Assembly (NCBI GenBank): GCA_021785515.1
Contig: JAJYEX010000003.1
Coordinates: 124,001-188,000, forward strand
DNA: 64,000 bases
Direction of reading: 5' to 3'
From: Pseudomonadota bacterium
GTDB taxonomy: Bacteria; Pseudomonadota; Gammaproteobacteria; Acidiferrobacterales; UBA6901
Shown here: piece after piece, positions 27,452 to 37,345 of the stretch
Numbering within the stretch: the first letter of the stretch is position 1
Layout of the letters: the number at the start of each line of letters is the position of its first letter
Notes under the pieces: model-generated
The model's input: the letters and a program-made list of their open reading frames with translations, nothing else
Told to the model about the DNA's origin: nothing
The model's database searches: none
Program-made: the position numbers and the translations under genes

Positions 27452-28651
27452 CTAGCGCATGTTCCCGGTGTGTCCGAGCGAATAGCGTCCCGGCTGCGGC
27501 CACACGGTCAGTCCGTGCGGTTCGCGGCCTACGGCAACGCTGCGGACGTGGCCGGTGGCCGTGTTGAAACGGTAGACCACATTGTCGAACCGGCCGGACA
27601 GCCACAGATATCTGCCGTCCGCGCTCACGTTCCCCATGTCCGGACTGCCGCCGCCGGGAATCGGCCAGTTGGCCACGACCTTGTTGGTGGCGAAGTCGAT
27701 GACGGATATGCTGCCGGGGCCATGGGCGGGAGCCGGTATGGTGTTCGATCCGCGGTTGGAAACGTACAGGTACTTGGCATTGCGGCTGGGGTACAGCCCG
27801 TGCGCACCGATGCCGGTGTGAATGAAGCCGACTTTGCGGAACGTCCGGCCGTCCACGATGAACACGCCATTGGCCACGAGATCGGCCACGTAGAATACCT
27901 TGCCGTCAGGCGCAATGCGGATGTCCTGGGGACGGCTGTGGCGCGCAAGCCTCAGATAGCCGAGCACCTTGTGGTGCACCAGATCGATCTTCGCCAGGCT
28001 GCCGTCGAACTCGCAGGTGAAGATGGCATAGCGGCCGTCGATCGAGAAGTCCCCGTGGTCGATGCCGCTGCATCCGGGGGTCGGGATGGAATACTGCAGC
28101 GCCATGGTGTGCGGGTTGCGGAAATCCAGGCGCTTGCGCGCCTCGGCCACGACGACGGCCGAACGGCCGTCCGGTGTGAAGTACATGTTGTACGGGTCGT
28201 CGACCGGAATGGCGCGCCCCGGCTTTGCGGTCCAGGGGTTGATCGGTGTGAGGCTGCCGTCGCTGCGGTTCTCGGCGTTATTCGTCACCCACAGGGTCTT
28301 CAGGTCCCAGGACGGAACGATGTGCTGGGGGTTGAATCCGACCTTGAAGTGATCGACCACCTTGAGGGTCGCGGGATTGATGACGTAGACATCGTTCGAC
28401 GAGACATCCGGAACGTAGACGCGCGCCAGCGCACCGGCAACGGCCGGACTGAGGTCGCCGGCAGCAGTCTGGCTGTACACATTGTCGGGGTTCACGACCG
28501 GCGGCATGCCCGGCACAGTGTCAATCGCGGGCGTAGCCGCCCCGGCCCCGGCGGTCCATCCCCACAGACCCAGGAGCAGGGCCCGGCACAGGGTCCCTGC
28601 GGCACGGCCACCGGGCCTGTGCGTTTGCATGTTCGAGTGGTTTCTGTTCAT
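27452..28651 (-). CDS. Exported YVTN-type beta-propeller protein
   Basis: 399 residues. A signal peptide (LLGLWGWTAGAGAA) precedes repeated blades of about 40-45 residues such as VYVPDVSSNDVYVINPATLK, VFYVADLVANGVFIVDG, LYVSNRGSNTI and ISVIDFATNKVV. This is the YncE/cytochrome-cd1-like propeller family. No CxxCH motif is present, so no covalent haem. It is periplasmic. Its ATG overlaps the stop of the upstream creatininase gene (ATGA), so the pair is one unit. Confidence 0.82.
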   Translation of the reverse strand: MNRNHSNMQTHRPGGRAAGTLCRALLLGLWGWTAGAGAATPAIDTVPGMPPVVNPDNVYSQTAAGDLSPAVAGALARVYVPDVSSNDVYVINPATLKVVDHFKVGFNPQHIVPSWDLKTLWVTNNAENRSDGSLTPINPWTAKPGRAIPVDDPYNMYFTPDGRSAVVVAEARKRLDFRNPHTMALQYSIPTPGCSGIDHGDFSIDGRYAIFTCEFDGSLAKIDLVHHKVLGYLRLARHSRPQDIRIAPDGKVFYVADLVANGVFIVDGRTFRKVGFIHTGIGAHGLYPSRNAKYLYVSNRGSNTIPAPAHGPGSISVIDFATNKVVANWPIPGGGSPDMGNVSADGRYLWLSGRFDNVVYRFNTATGHVRSVAVGREPHGLTVWPQPGRYSLGHTGNMR

Positions 28652-29511
28652 TTCCGGCTACCTCTGACAAAGTTGGCGCGCGTCTGTGTACGGCGGGTGG
28701 TCTCGCGCCTGATTACGGCCACCGTCTGCGACACGATTTCTCTGACGCCCAGCCGACCGAGCGCGGCGCTGGATCGGCGTGGATCCCCATAGACCCCGTC
28801 GGCCGGACCCGGTTCCGGTGCCGAGCGCAGGGCGCGCAGGCGGACCATGCCCGGATCGAGTGCGAGTGTCAGTGAGGTATCGGCGACCCCGGCGTGGGTT
28901 CCGATCTGTTCGTTGCTGTAGCCGAGGCGGCGCAGCGTGCGCACATACTGGGTCTGGGTGACCCGATAATAGGTCAGCAGGGCATGCGCCCGCACCGAAG
29001 TGTGCGCCCAGCGGTGGTTCAACCGGTCTGCCACCACCGCCTCGTATCGCTGGTAGCCCCCGTGGTCGCCGAGGAAGACGATGTCCTGAAAGCCGGCATG
29101 CTTGAAGCTGCGCGCCGCATACTCAAGCGTCTGTTCGAAGGTATCCACCGGGATGGTGATGGTGCCCGGGAATCCCATGTGTCCCGTCGGCGGATGGATG
29201 TGGCCCTCGGGGACATAGGAGAGGACCGGTGCGACCAGGGCATTGCCGAGGCGCTGCGCGATGCGTTCGCAGAGCAGGTGCGCGCGCATGTTGTGTTTGC
29301 CCAGCGCCATGTACGGCCCGTTCTGTTCCGTGCCGCCGATCGGAATGAGGATGGTCGTTTTGCCGGAGCGGATATCCTGCCGCAGCTCGGTCCAGGTAAG
29401 ATTCTGGAGAAACACGGAATCCGCAGCCCGTGCCGCGGCCGCGCACACTCGGGGCAGAAAAGCGCACAGCAGCAGGGAGAGGCGGAATACGGAACGCAGC
29501 GGCGGTTGCAT
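28648..29511 (-). CDS. Exported creatininase-family amidohydrolase
   Basis: The start is placed at 29511 (MQPPLRSVFRLSLLLCAF), giving a signal peptide; the frame extends further upstream without good support. 287 residues. Creatininase fold motifs are LIPIGGTEQNGPYM, HNMRAHLLC, GHIHPPTGHMGFPGTI and GDHGGYQ, with Glu, Asp and His metal ligands. Families include creatininase, MftE peptidase and riboflavin-pathway amidohydrolases, almost all cytoplasmic; a signal peptide here is unusual. It overlaps the propeller gene by four bases. Confidence 0.82.
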   Translation of the reverse strand: MQPPLRSVFRLSLLLCAFLPRVCAAAARAADSVFLQNLTWTELRQDIRSGKTTILIPIGGTEQNGPYMALGKHNMRAHLLCERIAQRLGNALVAPVLSYVPEGHIHPPTGHMGFPGTITIPVDTFEQTLEYAARSFKHAGFQDIVFLGDHGGYQRYEAVVADRLNHRWAHTSVRAHALLTYYRVTQTQYVRTLRRLGYSNEQIGTHAGVADTSLTLALDPGMVRLRALRSAPEPGPADGVYGDPRRSSAALGRLGVREIVSQTVAVIRRETTRRTQTRANFVRGSRK

Positions 29512-30159
29512 TGAGCCATAATAGGCTATAGGCGCTGGATCCGCCAGCGCGTGGTCTGTGTTCCAGGCACCGGAGGGGCTTCTATTCGGGCGGTGTGACC
29601 GCCGCTCAGGATTCCTTAAGAATCCGGTGCTATTTTTGGGAAGGAAGTACATATATAGGTGCGCTGCGGTGGTACGGGCGCGTGCGGTGCAGTCTGCGCG
29701 TTGAACAAACATCGGTATGCTGCCTCTAAGCAGTGGGCCGGCATGCCGCGGTCAGTCCGATTGACTGACCCATTTCCGACAACCCGATGTCTTGGGTTCC
29801 CGGCGGTACCGTTTTCAGCGCGGTGGAAATCCACGGGCCAGGGGCGCGTGCAGCGCCGCAACGGTGATTGCATCCCCGGATGCGGGCGGCGGGTCCGGTG
29901 CGGTTGACTATTATTTGATCCATGCGAAATTCATTCGGAGCGTTCGCCCCATCATCCCCGCGGCGGCGGTCGCGACCCGGCGCAGGCGGGCGGGATCTGG
30001 GGTGCGGTGTGCACCACCAGCCGTGCCAGCCGACCGGATAGGGATCCGGGCGGCGGGGGCGTTTCCGCGCAAGCGGCGGTGGTGTCCTCGGGCCTGTCCC
30101 GTTCACGCATGAGGCATCGCACGATTCTCGATGGAGACGGTTCATTCAGGTTGCATGTC
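29512..30159. other. Intergenic region between divergent operons
   Basis: About 650 bases separate the creatininase pair from the efflux operon and hold both promoter zones. An AT-rich patch TACATATATAGG lies near 29648. No gene is seen. Confidence 0.4.
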
Positions 30160-31533
30160 GTGAAGCCAAACCGGATTTTTTGCGCAGCTGTCATCGGGCT
30201 TGCCCTGTTTCTGGGGGGCTGCGCGACCTATCACGCCCTGCCGCTGGCAAAAAGATCGAATCTCAGGACCAGCCTCGGGCAGCTTGATCTCACGATGCCG
30301 TCTGAGGGTGCGCACAAGAACCCGATGCGGATCGATCCGGCAAAACCGCTCTCAGCGGATGAAGTCGGGCTGCTCGCGGTACTCAACAGCCCGTATCTCG
30401 CCTCTCAGCCCGGACAGCTCAGCGCGGCCCGGGCGCAGCTGCTCTCGGCGACGATCCTGCCCAATCCTGCGCTCAGCGTCGATTATGAGTTTTATCTGAG
30501 CGGCCCCGGTACCAGCAACTCGCTGGCCGCCTCCCTCACCGAGGATCTCCGCTCTATTGTCACGTACCGTCCGCGCGTCAAGGCTGCCCGGGCCCGGCTC
30601 CGGCAGGTGCGGGCGGATCTGCTTTGGCAGGACTGGCTGGTCGCCCAGCGGGCGCGTCTGCTTGCGGTGGACATCTATTCCGACGGGCGCGCGCTGAAAA
30701 TCCGCAGCAGGGAGCTCAGACTTCTGGATGACGAGGTGCAGCGGGTGCGCGCGGCGACCGCAGCCGGCAACCTGACGCTATCGGCCGAAGCGCCACTGCT
30801 GGCGGCGAGGGCCAGCGCGCAGATCTCCACCGCTGCGACGCGGATGACGCTCCTCCGGGACTGGCAGCATCTCGATGCGCTGATCGGCCTTGACCCGTCG
30901 GTGCAATTTGCCATCAGCCGGCCGGTTCCCGTCGGTCTGCCGGCCCATATCGATTCCCTGATCGGGACGCTGCCGGAGCGCCGGCCGGATCTGGTGGCGC
31001 TACGACGCGGGTACGAGGCATCCGATGAGGACGTGCGCGCGGCCATTCTCGGACAGTTTCCCGCTTTCGCGATCGGTCCGGCCGGAGGCTGGGATACCTC
31101 GCACGTCTATTCCGCAGGGCCCATCATCAGCATGAGTCTGCCGATCTTCAACCGTAACCAGGGGCAGATCGCTTCGGCCCGGGCGACGCGGGCCGTGCTG
31201 CATGCGGATTATCAGGCGCGGCTTGACCGTGCCGTGGGCACCAGCAAAGCCCTGGTCACGCGCATACGGATGATCAGCGCCGGTCTGAAGAAGGCGCGGT
31301 CGGCTTCGGCGGCCGCCGGTTCGCTGGCAGGCTCCGCGCTACAGGCCCTCCAGGACGGAAACCTTGATGAGCGCTCGCTGACGGATTATCAGACCATGGC
31401 GCTCCAGCGCCAGCTGGATGTGCTCGCCTACCAGCGGGCGCTCGATGAGACCACCCTTGCCCTGTCGATCGAGCTGGGTACCGGTTTTCCCGAGACACTG
31501 TCCGCTTCCCCAGACAAAGTGAAACGCCGATGA
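30160..31533 (+). CDS. TolC-like outer-membrane factor (lipoprotein) of an RND pump
   Basis: The start is GTG 30160 (MKPNRIFCAAVIGLALFLGG then C), which gives a proper lipoprotein signal; ATG 30109 is a longer alternative. 457 residues with two outer-membrane-efflux repeats, including LLAVLNSPYLASQPGQL and LPERRPDLVALRRGYEASDED. Coiled-coil helices form the channel. It links the inner-membrane pump to the outside. The stop overlaps the ATG of the adaptor gene (ATGA). Confidence 0.88.
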   Translation: MKPNRIFCAAVIGLALFLGGCATYHALPLAKRSNLRTSLGQLDLTMPSEGAHKNPMRIDPAKPLSADEVGLLAVLNSPYLASQPGQLSAARAQLLSATILPNPALSVDYEFYLSGPGTSNSLAASLTEDLRSIVTYRPRVKAARARLRQVRADLLWQDWLVAQRARLLAVDIYSDGRALKIRSRELRLLDDEVQRVRAATAAGNLTLSAEAPLLAARASAQISTAATRMTLLRDWQHLDALIGLDPSVQFAISRPVPVGLPAHIDSLIGTLPERRPDLVALRRGYEASDEDVRAAILGQFPAFAIGPAGGWDTSHVYSAGPIISMSLPIFNRNQGQIASARATRAVLHADYQARLDRAVGTSKALVTRIRMISAGLKKARSASAAAGSLAGSALQALQDGNLDERSLTDYQTMALQRQLDVLAYQRALDETTLALSIELGTGFPETLSASPDKVKRR

Positions 31534-32612
31534 AAAAACTTTCCGTTATCGCCCTCGCCGCTGTCGGCGCCTTCATCATGGGCGCGACCGCCGCGCTTGC
31601 CGGTGGGGGTGGCGTCGCGGTGGCGGTCGATCTGATTCCCCTGCAGCAGGGAAGCCTCCCGACGAGCGTTATGACCTACGGCCGCGTGGTGCCGTCCCGG
31701 AAGGCGCGGGAAACCCTGTCCGCGCCGGTTGCCACCGTGGAAAGCGAGGTCGATGTCCGGGATGGGGAGAGGGTAAACAGGGGTGCGCCGCTGCTGACGC
31801 TGGTCCCGAGTCCGCAGACGCGCTCGACCTACCGGCAGGCCGAGCTGGCGCTCAAGGTTGCCCGGCAGCTGCTGGCCCGCAGCCGCCAGCTGGCCGCCGC
31901 CCATCTTGAAACGGCAGCCCAGCTGGCGCAGGACGAGAAGACGCAAGCCGACGCGCAGACGGTCCTGGAAACCCTGCGGGCGGAGGGCGCGGACGGCCCG
32001 AATACGCTGAGAGCGCCATTCGACGCGGTGGTCATGCGCATTGATGCGAGTTCCGGTTCATTCATTGCGCCGGGTGCGCCGGTGATCGAACTGGCCCGCC
32101 CGACGGAGCTGGTATTCAAGACCGGGGTGGTGCCTGCGCAAGCCGCACGGATCAAGCAGGGCGACCAGGCCACCATCACGCCGTTCAGCGGAAGCGGGAG
32201 CTATCACGGCAAGGTGGTCCTGAGCGGGGCCATGGTGTCGGCGGCAAACGGTCTCGTGCCCATCGAGATTTCATTGCCCGAGGGCCGGCTGCTCACCGGA
32301 GAAATGGGCAAGGTCGTCATCGACACGGGCATCAGCAAGGGGTACATCGTTCCGCACGACGCGCTGCTGCTCAACACCAGCGGGCAGACCTATGTCGTGC
32401 AGTCGATTCACGGCGTCGCCAAGCTGGTTCCGGTCACCGAGGTCAGTTCGAGGGGCGACCGGATCCTGGTCGAAGGCAATCTGGTTGCCGGTGCGCCGGT
32501 GGTGGGTACGGGCAACTATGAGCTCGAGAACGGCACGCAGATACGCGCAACCGGCGACCATCAGGGTACACTTGACCGCGGCAGCGCGACGTCCGGGAAA
32601 AGCGGGCAATGA
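31530..32612 (+). CDS. RND periplasmic adaptor (membrane-fusion protein)
   Basis: 360 residues. A signal peptide (MKKLSVIALAAVGAFIM) leads to a lipoyl/barrel-sandwich half (ESEVDVRDGERVNRGAPLLT), a coiled-coil hairpin rich in Arg/Gln/Ala, the returning half (LRAPFDAVVMRIDASSGSFI), a beta-barrel and a membrane-proximal domain. It fits HlyD/AcrA-type adaptors. ATGA overlaps join it to both neighbours, so the three pump genes are translated as a block. Confidence 0.92.
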   Translation: MKKLSVIALAAVGAFIMGATAALAGGGGVAVAVDLIPLQQGSLPTSVMTYGRVVPSRKARETLSAPVATVESEVDVRDGERVNRGAPLLTLVPSPQTRSTYRQAELALKVARQLLARSRQLAAAHLETAAQLAQDEKTQADAQTVLETLRAEGADGPNTLRAPFDAVVMRIDASSGSFIAPGAPVIELARPTELVFKTGVVPAQAARIKQGDQATITPFSGSGSYHGKVVLSGAMVSAANGLVPIEISLPEGRLLTGEMGKVVIDTGISKGYIVPHDALLLNTSGQTYVVQSIHGVAKLVPVTEVSSRGDRILVEGNLVAGAPVVGTGNYELENGTQIRATGDHQGTLDRGSATSGKSGQ

Positions 32613-35600
32613 ACTTTGTCGACATGGTGGAGCGCCACCGGCGCGTTCTTCTGTTTATTGCCTTTGGCGCGACCGTCGCCGGGGCGATGGCGGCGATCAA
32701 GCTGCCGATACAGCTGTTCCCGACCGTCAGTTTTCCGCGGATCCGGGTGGAGATCGACAGCGGCAAGATGCCGGCCAAAACCATGCTGATCAAGGTGACG
32801 GAGCCCCTGGAGAAGGTGGCGCGCGCCGTGCCGGGTGCGGTCAACGTCCAGTCGACCACCACCCGCGGATCGGCCCAGATCTACGTCGATTTCCCGTGGG
32901 GCAGCAACATGACGAATGCCTTCCTGCGGGTCGAGACAGCCTTCGCGCAGAAACTGCCGGACCTGCCCCCGGGGACGGCCTACCATGTGCTCCAGATGGC
33001 GCCGAACGCGCTCATGCAGTTCATTTCCTTCGCCTTGATTTCCCGCACCGTGCCGCCGGCGCAGCTCCAGACCATCGCGAAATACCAGATTGCGCCGTTG
33101 CTGACGGGAATCCCGGGCGTCCGGAAGGTGAGCACGCTCGGTGGACAGACCAGCGAGGTTGAGGTCTATGTCAGCCCCCAGCAGCTCCAGACCTACGGGC
33201 TGACGTCGGGCGACGTTGCCCGGGCCATATCCGGGTCGAACTCGCTGGCGGCGGTGGGCCGTCTTGAGGACAACGATCTGCTCTATCTGGTGCTGACGAG
33301 CAACCAGTTCCGGTCGATCCGGTCGGTTCGCAACGTTACGCTGCGCACAAAAAATGGCGACATCGTACGCCTGGGCAACATCGCCACGGTGGAGATGGGG
33401 TCGATTCCGCAGTATCTGTTGGTGGACGATGACGGGCAGCCGTCGGTCAACATCAGCGTCTTCCAGCAGGACAGCGCGGACTCGCTGAAGCTGAAGAAGG
33501 AGGTAATCTCCAAGCTCGACGCGTTCATGAAGAGGGCGCCCAAAGGGATCACCGTCCACAAGTGGTACGACCAGACCGATCTCGTCAGTTCCTCGATCGG
33601 CGCCATGGAAGAGGCGATTGTGATCGGCCTCATATTCGCCGCCTGCGTGGTGCTCGGATTCCTGCGCAACTGGCGGGCGGCACTGGTGGCGATGATCACC
33701 GTGCCCATGTCCGTGCTGGCCACCTGTGTGCTGCTGTTCGCATTCGGCATGACGTTCAACATCATGACCCTGGGCGGTATCGCTGCCGCCATCGGTCTGC
33801 TGATCGATGACGCGATCGTCATGGTCGAGCAGATCTCGCGGCGGGCGGGTGTTCCGGAACTGGATGAGCCGCACCGGGCCGTACTCGGTGCGGCGCGCGA
33901 GTTTCTGGCTCCGCTGACCGGTTCCAGCAGCGCCACCGTCATCATGTTTGTCCCGCTGGCGTTTCTCTCCGGACTGACCGGGGCATTCTTCAAGTTCCTG
34001 TCGATCACGATGGCATCGTCGCTCATCATATCCTACGGGTTTACCGCCCTGCTGGTGCCGGTGATGGCGCGCGGACTCATCGATTTCACGAAGTGGCACG
34101 ATCCGTCGCACGACCAGGAGAACTGGATGCGGCGTGCGCATGCGCGCCTGCTGCACAGGCTTTTCGCAAAGCCATCGCTGGCCGTGATCATTCTCGCCGT
34201 GGTCGCCGGGATCGGCTATGTCGGCCAGCGCCACGTTGGATCGGCCTTTCTTCCGAAGATGGACGAGGGTGGCTTCGTGCTCGATTACCAGACCGCGCCC
34301 AGCACGTCGCTTTTCGAGACCAACCGGGAACTTGAGAAGGTCGAGGCCATCCTCAAAAAGGATCCGTACGTCGATACCTTTTCGCGACGTACGGGAGCGG
34401 GTCTGGGGGGCGACCTCAACCTGCCCTACCAGGGCGATTTTTTTGTCGAGCTGGTTCCGCCATCCAAGCGGCCGCCGATCTGGACCGTGATGGCCCAGAT
34501 CCGCAAGAAGATCAACGCCGCTGTTCCCGGACTGAGCTATGACACCCATCAGCTTCTGAGCGACATGATCGGGGACATGGTCGGCCGGCGACAGCCGGTG
34601 GTGATCAATCTGAGCGCGCAGAATCCGGACGTTCTGCCGGGTGTGGCCGCCAAGGTTGCACAGGCGATTGCGCGTGTCCCTGGCGTCCAGCCATCATCCG
34701 TGAATCCGGGAACGCTTCCGACCGGCGACGCCCTGGACATCCACGTCAATGAGGCGCAGGCGGCCATGAACGACCTTACCGTGGCCGAGGTCAAGGATCA
34801 GATCGCCCGCTATCTCAGGGGCGATGTGGTGACGGACTACATGGGGGTCGTGCAGCCGGTCGGCGTGCGGATCTGGTCGCAGCCGCAGGATGCGCGCTAC
34901 CGGGAATACAGCCGCCTGTACCGCGAGGATATCGGGAACCTGCTGATCCGGGCGCCGAACGGGCGTACCTTCCCCCTCGGGTCGATGGCGACCGTCAGGT
35001 TCGTCTATGGACAGCCGGCGCTCTTCCGGGAAAACCTGGCGCAGATCATTCCGGTGACGGCCGAGACCAGCGGTGAACTGGCGTTGAGCACCACCATCGC
35101 GTCGGTGAAGAGAATCCTAAACAAGGTGGTTCCGCACGGGGTCTATTACACGCTGGGCGGCGCTTACAAGCAGGAGGCCAAGGCGGCGCACGGGATGATG
35201 ATGGTTTTCGCCGCGGTGGTGTTGGCCGAGATCATCCTGCTGCTGTTCCTCTATCAGAACTGGTGGTTCCCGGTCATCATCCTGGGTACGTCCATCCTGT
35301 CTGCCGGCGCGGTTTTCTTCGGACTGTGGGTGACGGGTGTGGAGCTCAACATCACCGCGATGATGGGCATGGTGATGATTCTCGGGATTGCGGTGGAGAT
35401 GTCGATTTTCCTTTTCTCCGAGTTTCAGAATCTCCGCCAGACCATGCCATCGCGGCAGGCGATCTACGAAGCAGCCCTCAACCGCTTCCGCCCGATCATC
35501 ATGAGCACGCTGGCGATGATCCTGGCGCTGCTGCCGCTCGGTGCGGCGATCAGCGGTTCCGGAGACCAGATGCTCCAGCCGCTCGCGGTGGCGATCATTG

Positions 35601-35701
35601 CGGGCATCCTGGTGCAGCTGCCGCTGGTCGTTCTGGTGCAGCCGGTCCTGGTGCGGTGGACCCTGCCGAAGGACGAACCCCCGCCGGTGCCGACAGCGTA
35701 A
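32609..35701 (+). CDS. RND-family inner-membrane efflux permease
   Basis: 1030 residues, 12 predicted transmembrane helices and two large periplasmic loops. The TM4 proton-relay motif GLLIDDAIVMVEQISRR with paired Asp is intact. In TM10 the Lys of HAE-1 drug pumps is not present (GIAVEMSIFLFSEF), so the substrate class is not settled between hydrophobic drugs and metals. Operon order is outer-membrane factor, adaptor, pump. No regulator gene is adjacent. Confidence 0.93.
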   Translation: MNFVDMVERHRRVLLFIAFGATVAGAMAAIKLPIQLFPTVSFPRIRVEIDSGKMPAKTMLIKVTEPLEKVARAVPGAVNVQSTTTRGSAQIYVDFPWGSNMTNAFLRVETAFAQKLPDLPPGTAYHVLQMAPNALMQFISFALISRTVPPAQLQTIAKYQIAPLLTGIPGVRKVSTLGGQTSEVEVYVSPQQLQTYGLTSGDVARAISGSNSLAAVGRLEDNDLLYLVLTSNQFRSIRSVRNVTLRTKNGDIVRLGNIATVEMGSIPQYLLVDDDGQPSVNISVFQQDSADSLKLKKEVISKLDAFMKRAPKGITVHKWYDQTDLVSSSIGAMEEAIVIGLIFAACVVLGFLRNWRAALVAMITVPMSVLATCVLLFAFGMTFNIMTLGGIAAAIGLLIDDAIVMVEQISRRAGVPELDEPHRAVLGAAREFLAPLTGSSSATVIMFVPLAFLSGLTGAFFKFLSITMASSLIISYGFTALLVPVMARGLIDFTKWHDPSHDQENWMRRAHARLLHRLFAKPSLAVIILAVVAGIGYVGQRHVGSAFLPKMDEGGFVLDYQTAPSTSLFETNRELEKVEAILKKDPYVDTFSRRTGAGLGGDLNLPYQGDFFVELVPPSKRPPIWTVMAQIRKKINAAVPGLSYDTHQLLSDMIGDMVGRRQPVVINLSAQNPDVLPGVAAKVAQAIARVPGVQPSSVNPGTLPTGDALDIHVNEAQAAMNDLTVAEVKDQIARYLRGDVVTDYMGVVQPVGVRIWSQPQDARYREYSRLYREDIGNLLIRAPNGRTFPLGSMATVRFVYGQPALFRENLAQIIPVTAETSGELALSTTIASVKRILNKVVPHGVYYTLGGAYKQEAKAAHGMMMVFAAVVLAEIILLLFLYQNWWFPVIILGTSILSAGAVFFGLWVTGVELNITAMMGMVMILGIAVEMSIFLFSEFQNLRQTMPSRQAIYEAALNRFRPIIMSTLAMILALLPLGAAISGSGDQMLQPLAVAIIAGILVQLPLVVLVQPVLVRWTLPKDEPPPVPTA

Positions 35702-35897
35702 GACCGCGTACCTGGAACCTGTCCAGGGATCGTCGTCCGTGGGGCCGACTTTGCGGTCGTCCGTCGCGCGCCACTCCGTGCTCACGATTTCTGTTCGTCC
35801 GGGTCTGCAGCGCGCGATGGGACTGACCACGATTGGGTGTTGGCGCGGGGTCGGAGCGCAGCAAAGCATATTTCTCACCGGTGTTTGACGCGCGGGC

Positions 35898-35928
35898 TTG
35901 ACACGGTTTGTCTGGCCCGCCCTATACT
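35898..35928 (+). promoter_or_regulatory. Promoter upstream of the 36016 gene
   Basis: TTGACA and TATACT are near-consensus hexamers, 19 bases apart, 87 bases before the ATG. The region 35702-36015 holds no other feature. Confidence 0.5.
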
Positions 35929-36015
35929 CACGCTGCGACGCAGGCCGCTGGCCTATGCGTCCGGATGGCGCCAGGCACCCAGGCGCCGGGAACAGTCCAT
36001 CACGGAGGATTAATA

Positions 36016-36378
36016 ATGTTATCAGCGATAAAGAAAGGTCTGCTGGCCGGAAGTCTTTTCGTTCTCGGCGCAGCGAGTGCATCGGCGGCGCCGTTTTGCG
36101 TCTTCTCCGGAGCCTGGCATGGTCAGCGCGTGTGTCTGCGCAACGTACGCAACGTGACGGTCGAGCGCCTTCCGGGGGTGAGACAGGTGGGGCAGATCGC
36201 GAATTTCCGGGCATTCGAGCCCGCGGCGGCGCGTCCGCCGTTTCGTTGCCTCAATGGGAAGCAGCTCAATGTGTGGCGGACTCCCAGATTGTTCCATGGT
36301 CGCCCGGTCGTACACAACGGCGACCAGGGTCCACAGTGCACCTATGGCACTTGGCTGATTACCCGTATCCGACCGTAA
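36016..36378 (+). CDS. Small exported Cys-containing protein
   Basis: ATG 36016 follows ACGGAGGAT. 120 residues with a clear signal peptide (GLLAGSLFVLGAASASA, cut before APFC). The mature part has four Cys (FCVF, VCLR, RCLN, QCTY), enough for two disulfides, and is basic. No family is recognised. It is expressed from its own promoter and may belong with the exported-protein cluster downstream. Confidence 0.72.
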   Translation: MLSAIKKGLLAGSLFVLGAASASAAPFCVFSGAWHGQRVCLRNVRNVTVERLPGVRQVGQIANFRAFEPAAARPPFRCLNGKQLNVWRTPRLFHGRPVVHNGDQGPQCTYGTWLITRIRP

Positions 36379-36564
36379 GCCTGTCCGACAGCGGTAGACT
36401 CTGTCCGGCCAATAGTCATAGCGCGGTCGGGGCCACATGCGTGTGAGCGCACTTTCGGGATAGCGATGGCTCACTCCGCCGCGCAGCCAGATGGCCTGCG
36501 ATACCGTGATTCTGTTGCCGTTCTAAATGTGACACGAATCAGGAGCCGGCAATAACCCTTGCTA

Positions 36565-36593
36565 TTGACAGGGAATGTCTGCAGCGCTAGGTT
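36565..36593 (+). promoter_or_regulatory. Promoter upstream of the YkgJ gene
   Basis: TTGACA, a 17-base spacer and TAGGTT, ending 62 bases before the ATG at 36656. Likely the start of the YkgJ-to-barrel unit. Confidence 0.45.
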
Positions 36594-36655
36594 TTTTTGG
36601 GCAACGTATTCCTGTCAGGTCGCGAGACGCGTAGAGATGCTCGCGAGGGCTGGTC

Positions 36656-37345
36656 ATGACGAACAGGGTGCGGGACAACGGGGGGAGAGATGAGCGCTTC
36701 GGCTATCGCTGTGGCCGATGCGGAAAGTGTTGCCGCGGTAAACTGATTCAGGTCAATCCCTACGAGGTCGGGCGTCTCGCGCGGTGCCTGCAGCAGAGCA
36801 CAACGCAGTTTCGCACCGCCTGGACCGACGCGGGTGCCGGCAACTATCTGCGGCGCAACCCCGACGGTACCTGTGTATTTCTCACACCCGCTGGCTGCGG
36901 CGTATACGCCGACCGGCCACTGGTCTGCCGAATTTATCCCCTGGGTCGGCACGTGTCGGCGGCCGGCGCGGAACGCTGGTCGCATGTGCCGCCGCACTTT
37001 CTGTCGGAGGGCCGGTACACCCATGAGGGCACCATCGCCGATTTTCTTGCTACGCAGGGGGCAGAGCCATTCATGGATGCCTGCGACCAGTATCACCGGT
37101 GGGTGCTCCGGGCCGCAGAAGTCCTGGGTCAAGGCAGTCCCGATGGCGATGGTGAACAGGGCGAAGCGCTTGCAGATCTGACCGACATGGATGCCGCAAT
37201 CAGTGCCTATTGCGATGCGCTAAAGCAGGCAGAGCCCGGTGATATCGAGGTCCGCAAGGATCTTCATCTCGAAATTCTTTATCAGCGACTCGAAGAGGTC
37301 GCAGGAGGCAACGATGAACGCAGACATTCCGCAGCACCCGGATGA
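36656..37345 (+). CDS. YkgJ-family Cys-cluster protein
   Basis: 229 residues. The N-terminal cluster CGRCGKCCRG and later CVFLTPAGCGVY and CRIYPLGRH are the CxxCxxCC metal-binding signature of YkgJ/UPF0153 proteins (zinc or iron). The flagellin lysine methylase FliB carries a related cluster, so protein modification is a possible role. The gene overlaps the start of the next one by 32 bases, linking it to an exported protein. Confidence 0.85.
   Translation: MTNRVRDNGGRDERFGYRCGRCGKCCRGKLIQVNPYEVGRLARCLQQSTTQFRTAWTDAGAGNYLRRNPDGTCVFLTPAGCGVYADRPLVCRIYPLGRHVSAAGAERWSHVPPHFLSEGRYTHEGTIADFLATQGAEPFMDACDQYHRWVLRAAEVLGQGSPDGDGEQGEALADLTDMDAAISAYCDALKQAEPGDIEVRKDLHLEILYQRLEEVAGGNDERRHSAAPG

Noticed and set aside
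27434-28792. Plus-strand open frame of about 450 codons over the propeller gene
   Set aside because: Shadow of the minus-strand YVTN gene; valine- and histidine-rich without domains.
32561-34549. Antisense open frame of about 660 codons opposite the RND pump
   Set aside because: It mirrors the pump gene, has no recognisable domain and no supporting start.
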